Part shown: piece after piece, positions 19,220 through 27,774 of the stretch
How positions within the stretch are numbered: the stretch's first letter is position 1
Layout of the letters: every line of letters starts with the position of its first letter
NCBI GenBank assembly: GCA_947625415.1
Contig: CANQOG010000011.1
Location: 1 to 36,320, forward strand
Reading direction: 5' to 3'
Length of the DNA stretch: 36,320 nucleotides
Origin: an uncultured Clostridia bacterium
GTDB lineage: Bacteria; Bacillota; Clostridia; TANB77; CAG-508
The notes under the pieces: model-generated
What the model was told of the DNA's origin: nothing
Database searches by the model: none
What the model saw: only the letters and a program-made list of their open reading frames with translations
Translations under genes and position numbers: made by a program

Positions 19220-19900
19220 TTATATATTAAAGCCTAACCATTTTACACATCTTTTTAAATCTCCTTGTGTATAAGCAATCACTGTTCCATAATTTGTAAA
19301 AGGAACTTCTTGAAATTTTGCCATATTTACTCTTGACTCAATTTCCTCTTTACTTAATCTACAACCACTACATTGTATAATTAAATCAAATTGAGTTAAG
19401 CTAGTAGGAAAATCATTTTCTTTTACCCATTCAAATTCGATATTTTTCTTTGTATATTCTTTAACTAGTCTTGGTATTTTTTCTTTTGAAATTTCTTCAT
19501 ATTGCTTTGACAGAATATTTCCTTCAGCTATCAAAATTTTTGCTTCATCTTTTATATTGTCTAAAATCTTAACTCCATTTATAGCAAAATTTAAAAAGCC
19601 CTTATATTTTGCCATTAAAATAGAAAATGAAGTAAAATTAATTTCTTTTGGAACTACATTTTTTACTTCATCAAAAATTAGAGAATCTGTTATAACAATT
19701 TTGGGATTAATTCTCTGTAAAACCTCTGCAAGTTCTTCAAATCTTGTAATTACAACAATTCCTTTTTTTAATAAAATATCTTTTACCGCAAGCTCTTCTG
19801 GAAAAACTAAATTTTCCTCTGATTCAGTGCTTCCAAACGGAGTTACTAAAGCAACAATATCTTTCTCTTCTATAAAATCACTAATTAAATTTATATTCAT
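19220..19900 (-). CDS. HydF C-terminal-like protein lacking the GTPase domain
   Basis: The protein has 226 residues. It resembles the dimerisation and cluster-binding domains of HydF, the [FeFe]-hydrogenase maturation scaffold: FTSFSILMAKYKGFLNFAIN, ILIAEG, KIPRLVKEYT, FPTSLTQFDLIIQCSGC and VPFTNYGTVIAY all follow HydF. The N-terminal GTPase domain is absent. Of the CxH...HCxxC ligand set only CxxC (QCSGC) remains; the first C and H are replaced (EGN) and the second H is Q. The start chosen is ATG 19898-19900 with AGAGGTGG upstream. It has no hydrogenase genes nearby. It could be a divergent scaffold or a relic; it is intact and well expressed by signal. Confidence 0.6.
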   Translation of the reverse strand: MNINLISDFIEEKDIVALVTPFGSTESEENLVFPEELAVKDILLKKGIVVITRFEELAEVLQRINPKIVITDSLIFDEVKNVVPKEINFTSFSILMAKYKGFLNFAINGVKILDNIKDEAKILIAEGNILSKQYEEISKEKIPRLVKEYTKKNIEFEWVKENDFPTSLTQFDLIIQCSGCRLSKEEIESRVNMAKFQEVPFTNYGTVIAYTQGDLKRCVKWLGFNI

Positions 19901-20047
19901 ATTACCACCTCTAAATACAATTTTTCCCATAAAATTTTTATTAATACAATATATTTGAACTTTGCACAAAATTTTCAAAATCTATTTCATTTTTTTTAAA
20001 TTAGTGATAATATTTCATTAAGAATTTTAATAAAGGAGAACTTTCAA

Positions 20048-21052
20048 ATGATAGATCCAATAAATAATCCAATTTTTTTAAATGATTTTCTCGACTTTTC
20101 AAATACAGCTTTGAATAAATCACCAAATTCTATTAAAGAATATAATTATGATATAGCTCATTTTTTAAAATTCATAAAATTCAGATTTAGAATGACAGAT
20201 GTAAGAGATAAAAAAGAAATTAAAACAATAAAAATAGATGATATGGACTTAAAAACTATAGAAAAAATTGTACCAGAAGATATTTATGCTTTTTTATCAT
20301 ATCTTAAAGACACATATAATTCAAAACCTGCTACTCTTGCTAGGAAAGCTTCAACAATAAGAATCTTTTTTCACTATCTATGTAATAAAACCAAAAAGAT
20401 TTCTACAAATCCTGCTCAAGATTTAGAAAATCCTAAACAAGAAAAACGTCTTCCAAAATATTTAAGTTTAGAACAGTCAAAAAAGCTTATTGCAACAGCA
20501 AGTGAGCCTCAGGCCAATATACATGGAAATCATGATAATTCTACTAGAAATTATGCAATAATCACACTATTTTTAAATTGTGGAATGCGTTTATCAGAGC
20601 TTGTTGGAATAAATATAAATGATATTAGTTTTGAAGATAATAAACTAAATGTTATTGGTAAAGGCAATAAAGAACGCGCTGTCTATTTAAATAATGCTTG
20701 TCAAAAAGCTATTAAAGCTTATCTTCAAATTAGACCACACGACGGTGTAAGAGGTGATGATGCTAGAAATGCTTTATTCTTAAGTGAGCAAAAAAAACGT
20801 ATTAGTAATAGAACAGTTCAGTATATAGTTAAACAAGAATTAAGTTTAGCTGGAATTGATCCAAATAAATATTCTGTTCATAAACTTCGTCATACAGCGG
20901 CAACTTTAATGTATAAATATGGAGATGTTGATATTAGAGCTCTACAAGAACTTTTAGGGCATGAATCAATTGCAACAACCCAAATTTATACTCACGTTGA
21001 TAATGAGCAAATTAGAACTGCAGTTGAAAAAAATCCGCTTGCAGATTTATAA
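20048..21052 (+). CDS. Tyrosine recombinase XerC/XerD type
   Basis: This 334-residue site-specific recombinase has an N-terminal SAM-like core-binding domain (residues 1-130) and a catalytic domain with all active residues: R in NCGMRLSELVGI, K in GKGNKERAVYL, HKLRHTAA (H-x-x-R), GHESIATTQIYTHV (H and the nucleophile Y). It probably resolves chromosome dimers at dif; a phage or element integrase is less likely because it is flanked by ordinary genes and no attachment site is seen. ATG follows AAAGGAGAACTTTCAA. It is divergent from the HydF-like gene. Its CGG trinucleotides are out of frame. Confidence 0.88.
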   Translation: MIDPINNPIFLNDFLDFSNTALNKSPNSIKEYNYDIAHFLKFIKFRFRMTDVRDKKEIKTIKIDDMDLKTIEKIVPEDIYAFLSYLKDTYNSKPATLARKASTIRIFFHYLCNKTKKISTNPAQDLENPKQEKRLPKYLSLEQSKKLIATASEPQANIHGNHDNSTRNYAIITLFLNCGMRLSELVGININDISFEDNKLNVIGKGNKERAVYLNNACQKAIKAYLQIRPHDGVRGDDARNALFLSEQKKRISNRTVQYIVKQELSLAGIDPNKYSVHKLRHTAATLMYKYGDVDIRALQELLGHESIATTQIYTHVDNEQIRTAVEKNPLADL

Positions 21053-21059
21053 AATAAAT

Positions 21060-21100
21060 CCTCCTTGTTAAACATTTTGTCTTGCAAGGAGGGTTTTCTT
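21060..21100 (+). terminator. Terminator after the recombinase gene
   Basis: CCTCCTTG (21060-21067) pairs with CAAGGAGG (21085-21092), followed by GTTTTCTT. It also lies between converging genes. Confidence 0.75.
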
Positions 21101-21130
21101 CTAAATTATAGCATTTCACATTTTTTTATC

Positions 21131-21844
21131 TTATTCTAATCTAATAATTGCATGAACTATCTGTTCATCTTCTGATTTAATTACACAATAATTATATTCT
21201 TCATCTTTCCCATAAAAGGCTTTTATATTTTCTACATTTCTTATTTCCTTTTTGTAAAGAACATCAATTTTCCTAGCATTTTGCATTACCTCTAACGGCA
21301 TAACCTGTGTTGCAAAATCAATGTAATTTATATTATGAACATGTCCATTTGCATCAATCATATCTTTAGTTATTTTTACAACTGTTGAAGCTTCATACTT
21401 TTCTGGTTCTTTTAATTTTTCAACTTTATTCTCAAAAACTTTATCAGGCTCTGTTGTATATAAATTCATTATAACATCTGTTGGCTTTGTAATTGAATTA
21501 CTTTCTAAATCAATTAAAACCCATTTTGAAGTAGCTCTAGCAACAGTTTCACCATTCTCATCATAAATATAGAAATCACGAAGAGCATAGATTTTATCAA
21601 CTCCATTTGACCAAGTTTTAACTTTTAAATTTTCTGAATATTTTGGTCTTCTAAAAAACTCTAGTTTCCAATTTATTAAAACCCATGTTTTCTTTATTTT
21701 GGGAATATCTAAAAGCCCAAATCCTGCAATATTTGAGTGTATTCCAGCAATATCTTCTAAATAACTTAAAGCAGATTTTATTTTTAAATTATTCTTATAG
21801 TCAACATCTCTAAATCCAACATAAAAATTATGCTCAACATACAT
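21131..21844 (-). CDS. Acyl-ACP thioesterase (FatA/FatB-like)
   Basis: This 237-residue double hot-dog protein releases fatty acids from acyl carrier protein. The first hot-dog contains SALSYLEDIAGIHSN and WVLINWKLEFFRRPKY. The second contains DANGHVHNINYIDFA with the N and H expected in the active region. The length is typical for bacterial members. ATG follows GGAGGAAAATGAA. It starts 14 bases downstream of the phosphodiester glycosidase gene, probably in the same transcript. Confidence 0.88.
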   Translation of the reverse strand: MYVEHNFYVGFRDVDYKNNLKIKSALSYLEDIAGIHSNIAGFGLLDIPKIKKTWVLINWKLEFFRRPKYSENLKVKTWSNGVDKIYALRDFYIYDENGETVARATSKWVLIDLESNSITKPTDVIMNLYTTEPDKVFENKVEKLKEPEKYEASTVVKITKDMIDANGHVHNINYIDFATQVMPLEVMQNARKIDVLYKKEIRNVENIKAFYGKDEEYNYCVIKSEDEQIVHAIIRLE

Positions 21845-21858
21845 TTCATTTTCCTCCT

Positions 21859-22935
21859 CTAAAACTTATCTTTAATAGCTGTAAAATCCCCATTATCTTC
21901 TTTATCAGCTTTAAGTATAAAAGCTGTTGAAATTGGTCTTGTTCTATATTTTCCACTCTCACTTATAGGATTATTTATAAGTTCATTTTTTACAGTCATT
22001 CCAGCTGAACTTCCACCATCTAAAGAACTTGCATTATATGCTCCATAGTTTTTCATAATCTCTATAATATCTTGATATGTTGCTCCTCTTCCTAATGTTC
22101 TATCACCATCTAAAACTAAAAACAAAAATATTCCATCTTTTCTTTGACCAATAGCTGTTCTAGGAGAACGCCCACCAGCAATTCCAAAAGTATCAGCCTC
22201 TACACCATTAACAATTAAGTAAGGTCCAAACGAAACAGAATCTCTTATTCCCATATCTAATGCTTCTTTACTAGTAATATCACCTAAATAAAGTTTATTA
22301 TCATAAGTAATTCCGACAAGACCACCTTGCATTACTTCTCTATTATAAATTGTTTCATGAATTAATTTTCCATCTATTATTGTAATTCCTAACGGCTCTC
22401 CGCCTGTTCCATTTCCAATTGGGTCAATAAAACCTCCACCTGTTACTGCAACTAAAGCATCATTTTGTTCAGAAAGTTTAGTTAAATACTGACCATCTTT
22501 TCCAAAATACTTTGTAATAGCAAGCTTAACTCGTTCGGGCTCATATATTACAGCAAGATATCCATCATATTTTTCACCAGTAATTTTTATAATTTTATAA
22601 TCATTATTATTTTTATCTTTACTTAAAATTTGTCTTTCATATTCATTTTCAAAGTCAATATTTTCAACTTGAGAATAATCAATAAAATTAATTTCTTCTA
22701 AATTACTATTAACTGTAAATGCTTTAATATAATTTCTATTTAAGCTATCATTTATAGTTTCATCATCATAAAAAAAAGTTGCCAAATACTTATGATTTCT
22801 AGTTTGCAATGCTGTTGTAATAAGCCAGTCCCTAAAATTATTTTTTGGACCATACATTAAAAGTAGAAAACTATAAATTGCTATAATTCCAATAATAAAT
22901 ATAAAAATCAAAATCAATTTAAGGGCTTTTTTCAT
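21859..22935 (-). CDS. Phosphodiester glycosidase (NAGPA/DUF2233) domain membrane protein
   Basis: This 358-residue protein has an N-terminal signal anchor (LILIFIFIIGIIAIYSFLLL), so the domain faces outside. The NAGPA domain shows VAVTGGGFIDPIGNGTGGEP, SFGPYLIVNG, RSPRTAIGQRKDGIFLFLVL and ASSLDGGSSAGMTV. Bacterial members act on cell-surface polysaccharide or phosphodiester-linked sugars; the substrate is unknown. The start chosen is ATG 22933-22935 with GGAGGAGTATA upstream. A CGG in GTC GGA and one in GGC GGA are out of frame. Confidence 0.85.
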   Translation of the reverse strand: MKKALKLILIFIFIIGIIAIYSFLLLMYGPKNNFRDWLITTALQTRNHKYLATFFYDDETINDSLNRNYIKAFTVNSNLEEINFIDYSQVENIDFENEYERQILSKDKNNNDYKIIKITGEKYDGYLAVIYEPERVKLAITKYFGKDGQYLTKLSEQNDALVAVTGGGFIDPIGNGTGGEPLGITIIDGKLIHETIYNREVMQGGLVGITYDNKLYLGDITSKEALDMGIRDSVSFGPYLIVNGVEADTFGIAGGRSPRTAIGQRKDGIFLFLVLDGDRTLGRGATYQDIIEIMKNYGAYNASSLDGGSSAGMTVKNELINNPISESGKYRTRPISTAFILKADKEDNGDFTAIKDKF

Positions 22936-22993
22936 TATACTCCTCCACAAAACTATTTTTCTTTTATATCATATTTCAAAAAAAATTTCAACT

Positions 22994-23023
22994 TTGACCA
23001 TTTGAAATTTTAATTCATAAAAT
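22994..23023 (+). promoter_or_regulatory. Promoter of dpaB
   Basis: TTGACC (22994-22999), an 18-base spacer and TAAAAT (23018-23023) precede the AAAGGAGGTG ribosome binding site and TTG start. It is a housekeeping-type promoter by sequence. Confidence 0.5.
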
Positions 23024-23047
23024 ATATTATGTAAAGGAGGTGTTTAT

Positions 23048-23631
23048 TTGGAACTTAAAAACAAAAGAATTGGATACTGCTTCACTGGTTCATTTTGTAC
23101 ATTTGAATCAAGTATACTTCAAATGGAAAAGCTTGTTAAAGAAGAAAAAGCCCAAGTCTTCCCTATAATGTCTTATAATAGTTATAATTTAGATACAAAA
23201 TTTGGAACTGCCGAATATTTTAGAAGCAAAATTGAACGAATTGCTGAACATCCAATTATTCATACTATTCAAGGCGCTGAACCTATTGGACCTAAAGACT
23301 TGTTAGATATTATGATAGTTGCTCCCTGTTCACGGAAACACTATTGCAAAGCTTGCTGATGATGTTAATGATACTCCCGTAACAATGGCTATAAAATCTA
23401 TTCTAAGGCGAGAACGTCCTGTTGTCATTGCTGTATCAACAAACAATGCTTTATCACGGAAATGCAGAATCTATTGGAAAACTACTAAATAGAAAGCATT
23501 TCTATTTTGTCCCTATGAAACAAGATAACCCTATAACAAAACCACGTTCTATAGTATTTGATCCTACTTATATTAAGAAAACGCTCGAAGAAGCTTTAGA
23601 TAGAAAACAAATTCAACCTATACTATTATGA
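23048..23631 (+). CDS. dpaB: Dipicolinate synthase subunit B (two CGGN sites)
   Basis: DpaB (SpoVFB) is the flavoprotein subunit that, with DpaA, makes dipicolinic acid in the mother cell during sporulation. RIGYCFTGSFCTFE (residues 7-20) and IVAPCSGNTIAKLAD are the flavin-site motifs. Two CGG codons break the frame, at 23333-23335 (Gly96, APCSGNT) and 23457-23459 (Gly137, NNALSGNAESIGKLL). With both skipped the protein is 193 residues, the normal size, and ends in FVPMKQDNPITKPRSIVFD. The start is TTG after AAAGGAGGTGTTTAT. No dpaA gene lies next to it, which is unusual. Confidence 0.93.
23333..23335 (+). other. CGGN site 1 of dpaB
   Basis: TCA CGG A: skipping the C gives APCS-G-NTIAKLADD. 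The glycine of this flavin-binding motif is conserved. The site is on the plus strand, so the pattern follows the gene and not the chromosome strand. Confidence 0.92.
23457..23459 (+). other. CGGN site 2 of dpaB
   Basis: TCA CGG A: skipping the C gives NNALS-G-NAESIGKLLN, matching the family. Confidence 0.9.
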
Positions 23632-23638
23632 ATATAAT

Positions 23639-23672
23639 AAAAGAGCTATGTTTTCTCATAGCTCTTTTACTT
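23639..23672. terminator. Bidirectional terminator between dpaB and the AlbA_2 gene
   Basis: AAAAGAGCTATG and CATAGCTCTTTT form a perfect stem with a short T-rich loop, with T-runs on both sides of converging genes. Confidence 0.85.
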
Positions 23673-25072
23673 ATCTTATTATTTTCCAAATTCCTTTTTT
23701 ATTATTACCACTTCTTTCAAGTATTTTGTTTTCTTTTAAAATACTAATATTTCTTTCTATTGTTCTTTTACTTATTCCTAGTTTTATAGCAATATCATTT
23801 TGAGTTATACTAGAATCATTTGCAATAACTTCCAATATTTTTTTCTGAGTTTCATTTATACCGACATTATTACCGACATTATTACCGACATTATTACTTG
23901 TACTATTTTTAAGTCTTATATTTAATTGTAAGTTTTGCATTTTACTTAGTGAATCTATATACGCCTTAGATGGAAGACATTTAATCATTACTCCAGTATC
24001 ATTTATTTCTATCTCTGGAAGTGGAGTTTTAAATTTATTGCATTCTTCTTTTATTTTTTCAAATCCTCTTCCCCACGCTTCAATAAAACCTGCTTTAAAA
24101 AAAGTTTGAGCTATTAAAGGATTATATGGTTTTGAATGATGTTTTTCATATAAATTTCTTGATGTTAATTCTTTTGGAAATTTTCCATCATTCCACACAT
24201 ATATCTTATCATTATAAACACTTATTTGAATTGGATTATTTTCCTCATATTGCTTATGATTTATACTATTTAATAAAATTTCTCTAAATCCGATTTACCG
24301 GAAAAATATATTCATCAATCCTTTGAATACCTTCATAGTGAATAAGAGCTTTCAAATATTTAAAATACATTAAATCTATTGTCTTATCTATTTGTAATAA
24401 TAATGGACCATATATTTCATCTTGATATCTCAAATCGGCATCATTATCTTCAAAAAATCCTATTTTTATATATGAACCTACACACCACTTATTAGGCTCT
24501 TTCCCAAATAATAATAAAGCTGCTTTATTTAAATAATTACCATCATATAATCCTAAATTTCTAAGTAAAATCTCATCATCAACTTCAACATCTTCTGGTT
24601 TTAATCTTCCACTTTTTACTGATTTTTCTCTAAATAATTTAAACGCATCTTGACTTAAATCTTCAAATGTAGCATCTTTTACTGGTAAATTCTCCCAACG
24701 AAGACCAATTCTATCTAATATAAATTTATCAAGTTCACTACCTGTAACTTCATGATTATTGCTTCCACTTCTTAAATAAAATTTTCCTTTACAACTTACA
24801 GGAGAAGGATATTTATCGACTTTTATTTTTAGATATACTTTACCATTATCTTCTTTAACTAACTTAACTTCAGGTAATATTCCCATTGTATCTTTAGTTT
24901 TGTTAGGGATTTCCTTTACCAATTTTATTGCATTATCTAAACCTATCGTTTTTCCCTCATCATCTTTTCCAATGTATATAATTCCACCATTAGAATTTGC
25001 CATTCCACAAATCCATTTTAAATACTCATCTTTCCATATTTTTTTAAATTCAACATCTTGGTTTTCTATCAT
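23671..25072 (-). CDS. AlbA_2 (Schlafen-like) ATP-binding transcriptional regulator-type protein (one CGGN site)
   Basis: The protein has 466 residues with CGGA at 24290-24292 read as Gly261. The N-terminal AlbA_2 domain has WICGMANSNGGIIYIGKDD. The middle is a HATPase_c_4-like domain (YEGIQRIDEYIFPVN-G-FREILLNSINH, IEAWGRGFEKIKEEC), and the C-terminus is a winged helix (ITQNDIAIKLGISKRTIERN). Before the winged helix a linker has three copies of NNVG, from a 12-base DNA repeat near 23856-23895. Members are common in accessory regions and act as regulators or in defence; the role here is unknown. The zero frame ends at TAG one codon after the CGG-ATT. ATG follows AAAGGATTTATATT. Confidence 0.85.
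23856..23895. repeat. Three-copy 12-base tandem repeat inside the AlbA_2 gene
   Basis: The unit is close to AATAATGTCGGT on the coding strand and encodes the NNVG linker. Each copy contains an out-of-frame CGG (GTC GGT). Confidence 0.8.
24290..24292 (-). other. CGGN site in the AlbA_2 gene
   Basis: AAT CGG A: the next zero-frame codons are ATT TAG. Skipping the C gives PVN-G-FREILLNSINHKQ and continues through the C-terminal half. The nearby CGG in TTT CCG GTA is out of frame and harmless. Confidence 0.9.
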
Positions 25073-25157
25073 AATATAAATCCTTTCAATTATATATTAT
25101 AGTATATCATATCTAAAATTAATTTTCCATACAAAATTCGAATACATTATTGAATAT

Positions 25158-25196
25158 AAAAAATCCTCCGAAAAAACAAAATCGGAGGATTTTTTA
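25158..25196. terminator. Bidirectional terminator after the lipid operon
   Basis: AAAAATCCTCCGA (25159-25171) pairs with TCGGAGGATTTTT (25182-25194). The stem overlaps the stop codon of the lipid kinase gene. Confidence 0.85.
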
Positions 25197-26084
25197 TGGT
25201 ACTAAATATATAGTTTTCTTTTGATGATTTTTTATTTCAATTTTTTCTCTTTTGCCACCATATTCACCATCTACAGCTAAATCCATTTGATAAGGAAATT
25301 CAGCTTTTACATTAGAAGCTTGTAAAAAAGTAATATGAGCATCATTTAAGTTTCCAGTTAGAATTTTTAAAACGACTGTAATTGTTGAGAAAAAATTTTT
25401 AGGTTTTTTAGCAAGTAAAACTTCAAATTTCCCATCATTTAAATTTACAATTTGTTTTCTAAATACTGGAAAACCTCCCATATATTTAGAATTACTAACA
25501 CTTCCATATATAAATTCATCCTCAATCACTTGGTCATCATCTAAAGTTATTTTTACTTTATAAGGTTTAAAATTAAAAAGCTCTTTAAATCCATTTATAT
25601 AATAAGCTGGCTTTCCAACTCTATTTTTCCATTTTCTACTTGTTTGATAAGAAGCTTTTGAAAATAGCCCAAAACTTACAACATAATTAAATGGCAAATC
25701 ATCAATAGTTCCCATATCTATTTCTTTTTTAATATAATTATTTATATTCTTAGAAACAGCTAACCCATCAAAAGGAACTCTTAAAGAATGACCAAAATCA
25801 TTTGTTGTTCCTTTAGGTATAAAAGCAATTTTAGCATTTTGTTCAGAAGATTGTAAACCTCTCAATGTTTCATTAAGAGTTCCATCTCCTCCCCAAATAA
25901 TTAATATTTCATCATCTTCTAGTTTATGCTCTTCTATTATCTTTTGAGCATTTCTTTCAATAGTTGTTATTTCAAGGTCAACTTTATAACCTAAATTTCT
26001 TAGATTAATCAAAATATTTTCAATATACTTTTTGGATTTAGCTTTTCCAGCTTTTGGATTAACAATTAACAAAACTTTCTGCAT
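25194..26084 (-). CDS. Diacylglycerol/lipid kinase family protein
   Basis: This 296-residue protein is of the YegS/DgkB family, which phosphorylates lipid or sphingolipid hydroxyls with ATP. LIVNPKAGKAKSKK (residues 5-18), IIWGGDGTLNETLRGL (the GGDGT motif), FIPKGTTNDFGHSLR and the C-terminal DLAVDGEYGG are diagnostic. The start chosen is ATG 26082-26084, because AAGGTG lies 10 bases upstream; an in-frame ATG at 26129 would overlap the previous gene and lacks a site. It is the last gene of the five-gene lipid operon. Confidence 0.9.
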   Translation of the reverse strand: MQKVLLIVNPKAGKAKSKKYIENILINLRNLGYKVDLEITTIERNAQKIIEEHKLEDDEILIIWGGDGTLNETLRGLQSSEQNAKIAFIPKGTTNDFGHSLRVPFDGLAVSKNINNYIKKEIDMGTIDDLPFNYVVSFGLFSKASYQTSRKWKNRVGKPAYYINGFKELFNFKPYKVKITLDDDQVIEDEFIYGSVSNSKYMGGFPVFRKQIVNLNDGKFEVLLAKKPKNFFSTITVVLKILTGNLNDAHITFLQASNVKAEFPYQMDLAVDGEYGGKREKIEIKNHQKKTIYLVP

Positions 26085-26097
26085 CTTAAAATACACC

Positions 26098-26868
26098 TTA
26101 TTTCTTAAAAATATACTTAATCTGCTCAATATTACTATTTTCGCTTCTTTTTACCATTTGTTCATAAACTCTATCTCTTAAGTCTTTTTTCTGCTCTTGT
26201 TTGCTTTCTAAATTTTCATTTGGGAAAAAAGGACCATCTATATATGTAACAATATTTATTTTATTAGATTTTCCCCTTTTAATATATGTATTTGTCATAC
26301 AAAAAGTTGGAACTTCTAATTCGACTGGATACTTAAATGATACAGCTTTAAAAGGTCTAATTTTTGTATAATATGGCCAAATATGCGCTTCAGGATAAAT
26401 CGTTATAGCATTTTTAGCTTTTACAACTTTATTAATTTTATCTAAAAAATTTTTCATTGCTTCTTTATTACTTGGAATAGGAATTGCTCCAAGCATTTGA
26501 ACACAATTTCCTAAAATAGGCATTGAAACATTTTCAGGATTTACAATTATATAATTTCTTTTCGGAAATATTGGATTACTAGGAATAAATGTATCAGCAA
26601 AAGCTTGGGTATGATTTACATATACAAAATACCCTGTTTTCTTATATTTTCTTAACTTTTCTTTTCCAATATATTTAATTCTAAATTTTACTTTAGGATA
26701 AATAAACTTTATTGGAAGAACTATTAGATTAAATAAAAAAGCCAAAATTTTCCAAAAAGGATTTCTGTGAAAATATTTATATTTCTCATCAATCTTCCTT
26801 GGAACAATTTTAGCATCTGAAAATTCATCATTTAATTCATCTTTATAATAAATAATTTTTTGTTCCAT
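26098..26868 (-). CDS. PlsC-like acyltransferase
   Basis: This is a 256-residue member of the 1-acylglycerol-phosphate acyltransferase superfamily. The catalytic block is YVNHTQAFADTF (about residues 82-93; H to D spacing is one longer than the usual HX4D). IYPEAHIWPYY stands where YPEGTRS lies in classical PlsC. A hydrophobic stretch near residues 38-55 suggests membrane association. The acceptor is unknown; the company of glycosyltransferases and a lipid kinase suggests a glycolipid or phospholipid intermediate. Confidence 0.8.
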   Translation of the reverse strand: MEQKIIYYKDELNDEFSDAKIVPRKIDEKYKYFHRNPFWKILAFLFNLIVLPIKFIYPKVKFRIKYIGKEKLRKYKKTGYFVYVNHTQAFADTFIPSNPIFPKRNYIIVNPENVSMPILGNCVQMLGAIPIPSNKEAMKNFLDKINKVVKAKNAITIYPEAHIWPYYTKIRPFKAVSFKYPVELEVPTFCMTNTYIKRGKSNKINIVTYIDGPFFPNENLESKQEQKKDLRDRVYEQMVKRSENSNIEQIKYIFKK

Positions 26869-26869
26869 T

Positions 26870-27766
26870 TTAAATATCCTTATTTTCCAAAATTTCTAGT
26901 ATATAATCAGGAAGTTTATTTTTATCGCAAGTATATTCTAATGGTATATTATAAAAATTTTCATAAACTTTTTTCCAAACCAAAAAGTTTTCTTTTCTCA
27001 TGTTTTGTATATTTTCTTTATCTGTTAATTTTTTATCTTTGTAAATTGGCTTTCCAATATGAATATAATATTCCAAAATTGGAAAATCAGCATCATCCAT
27101 AATTTCAGTTTCTTTTGTTGTAATAAAAAATGGAATAATTGGAACATCATGACGACAAGCAAACCTAAATGCTCCATCTTTTAATGGCTTTGGTTTTCTG
27201 TAATTCCACCACATACTTTGTTCAGGGTAAATCAATATAAAATCTTTACGATTAAGCAAAGTTTTAACAGCTTCATAAAACTTTTTCATTGTTTGATGAT
27301 TTGAACTTAAAGGAAGTGTATTACAGTTTTTAAATAAAAATCCATATATTCCTGGAAAATTAGTATAATTTCCTTCTCTAATTACTGCATAAAGCTTATG
27401 TTTCTTGCCATGTTTTGATTCTAAAAAAACTTTTTCTACAGCAAAAGCTTCAAATGGATTAAAATGGTTAGAAGTAATTATTCCACCTGTTTCAACATTT
27501 TCAAGATTTTCTAAACCATATACATCTTTAATAATAACTTGTTTCTCTTTAGCTGAATTTTTAAAATATAGTTTTCCTAAAAACATTGCAACAGGAGTTT
27601 TAACCCATTTACTTGTTACTTTTTCTCTTAAATAGTCAATATCATCTGGTTCAAGAACAGGAGCTGGTGGGTCAAGATTAGTATCTTCATCAAATCTTCC
27701 ATCTTTTTCATATTGCTCTACTTTTTTTAATAAATTAACTCTCTCCTCATGTTTTGAAATCCCCAT
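26870..27766 (-). CDS. PlsC-like acyltransferase, second copy
   Basis: This 298-residue acyltransferase has an N-terminal charged extension of about 50 residues. GIITSNHFNPFEAFA gives NHX4E in place of NHX4D, and LIYPEQSMWWNYRKPKPLK corresponds to the PEGT region. It differs clearly from the copy directly downstream, with which it nearly abuts (one base between genes), so the two probably act on different acyl positions or acceptors (inference). Confidence 0.82.
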   Translation of the reverse strand: MGISKHEERVNLLKKVEQYEKDGRFDEDTNLDPPAPVLEPDDIDYLREKVTSKWVKTPVAMFLGKLYFKNSAKEKQVIIKDVYGLENLENVETGGIITSNHFNPFEAFAVEKVFLESKHGKKHKLYAVIREGNYTNFPGIYGFLFKNCNTLPLSSNHQTMKKFYEAVKTLLNRKDFILIYPEQSMWWNYRKPKPLKDGAFRFACRHDVPIIPFFITTKETEIMDDADFPILEYYIHIGKPIYKDKKLTDKENIQNMRKENFLVWKKVYENFYNIPLEYTCDKNKLPDYILEILENKDI

Positions 27767-27774
27767 TTTTACCT

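Noticed and set aside
20048..21052. Recombinase as an integrase of a mobile element
   Set aside because: No attachment repeats or cargo genes were seen; the flanking genes are ordinary chromosomal ones, so a Xer housekeeping role is more likely.
23856..23895. Short repeat cluster as a CRISPR fragment
   Set aside because: It is a 12-base in-frame coding repeat (NNVG linker) without spacers.
24297..24300. CGG in TTT CCG GTA of the AlbA_2 gene as a second site there
   Set aside because: It is out of frame, and the single skip at 24290-24292 restores the frame by itself.
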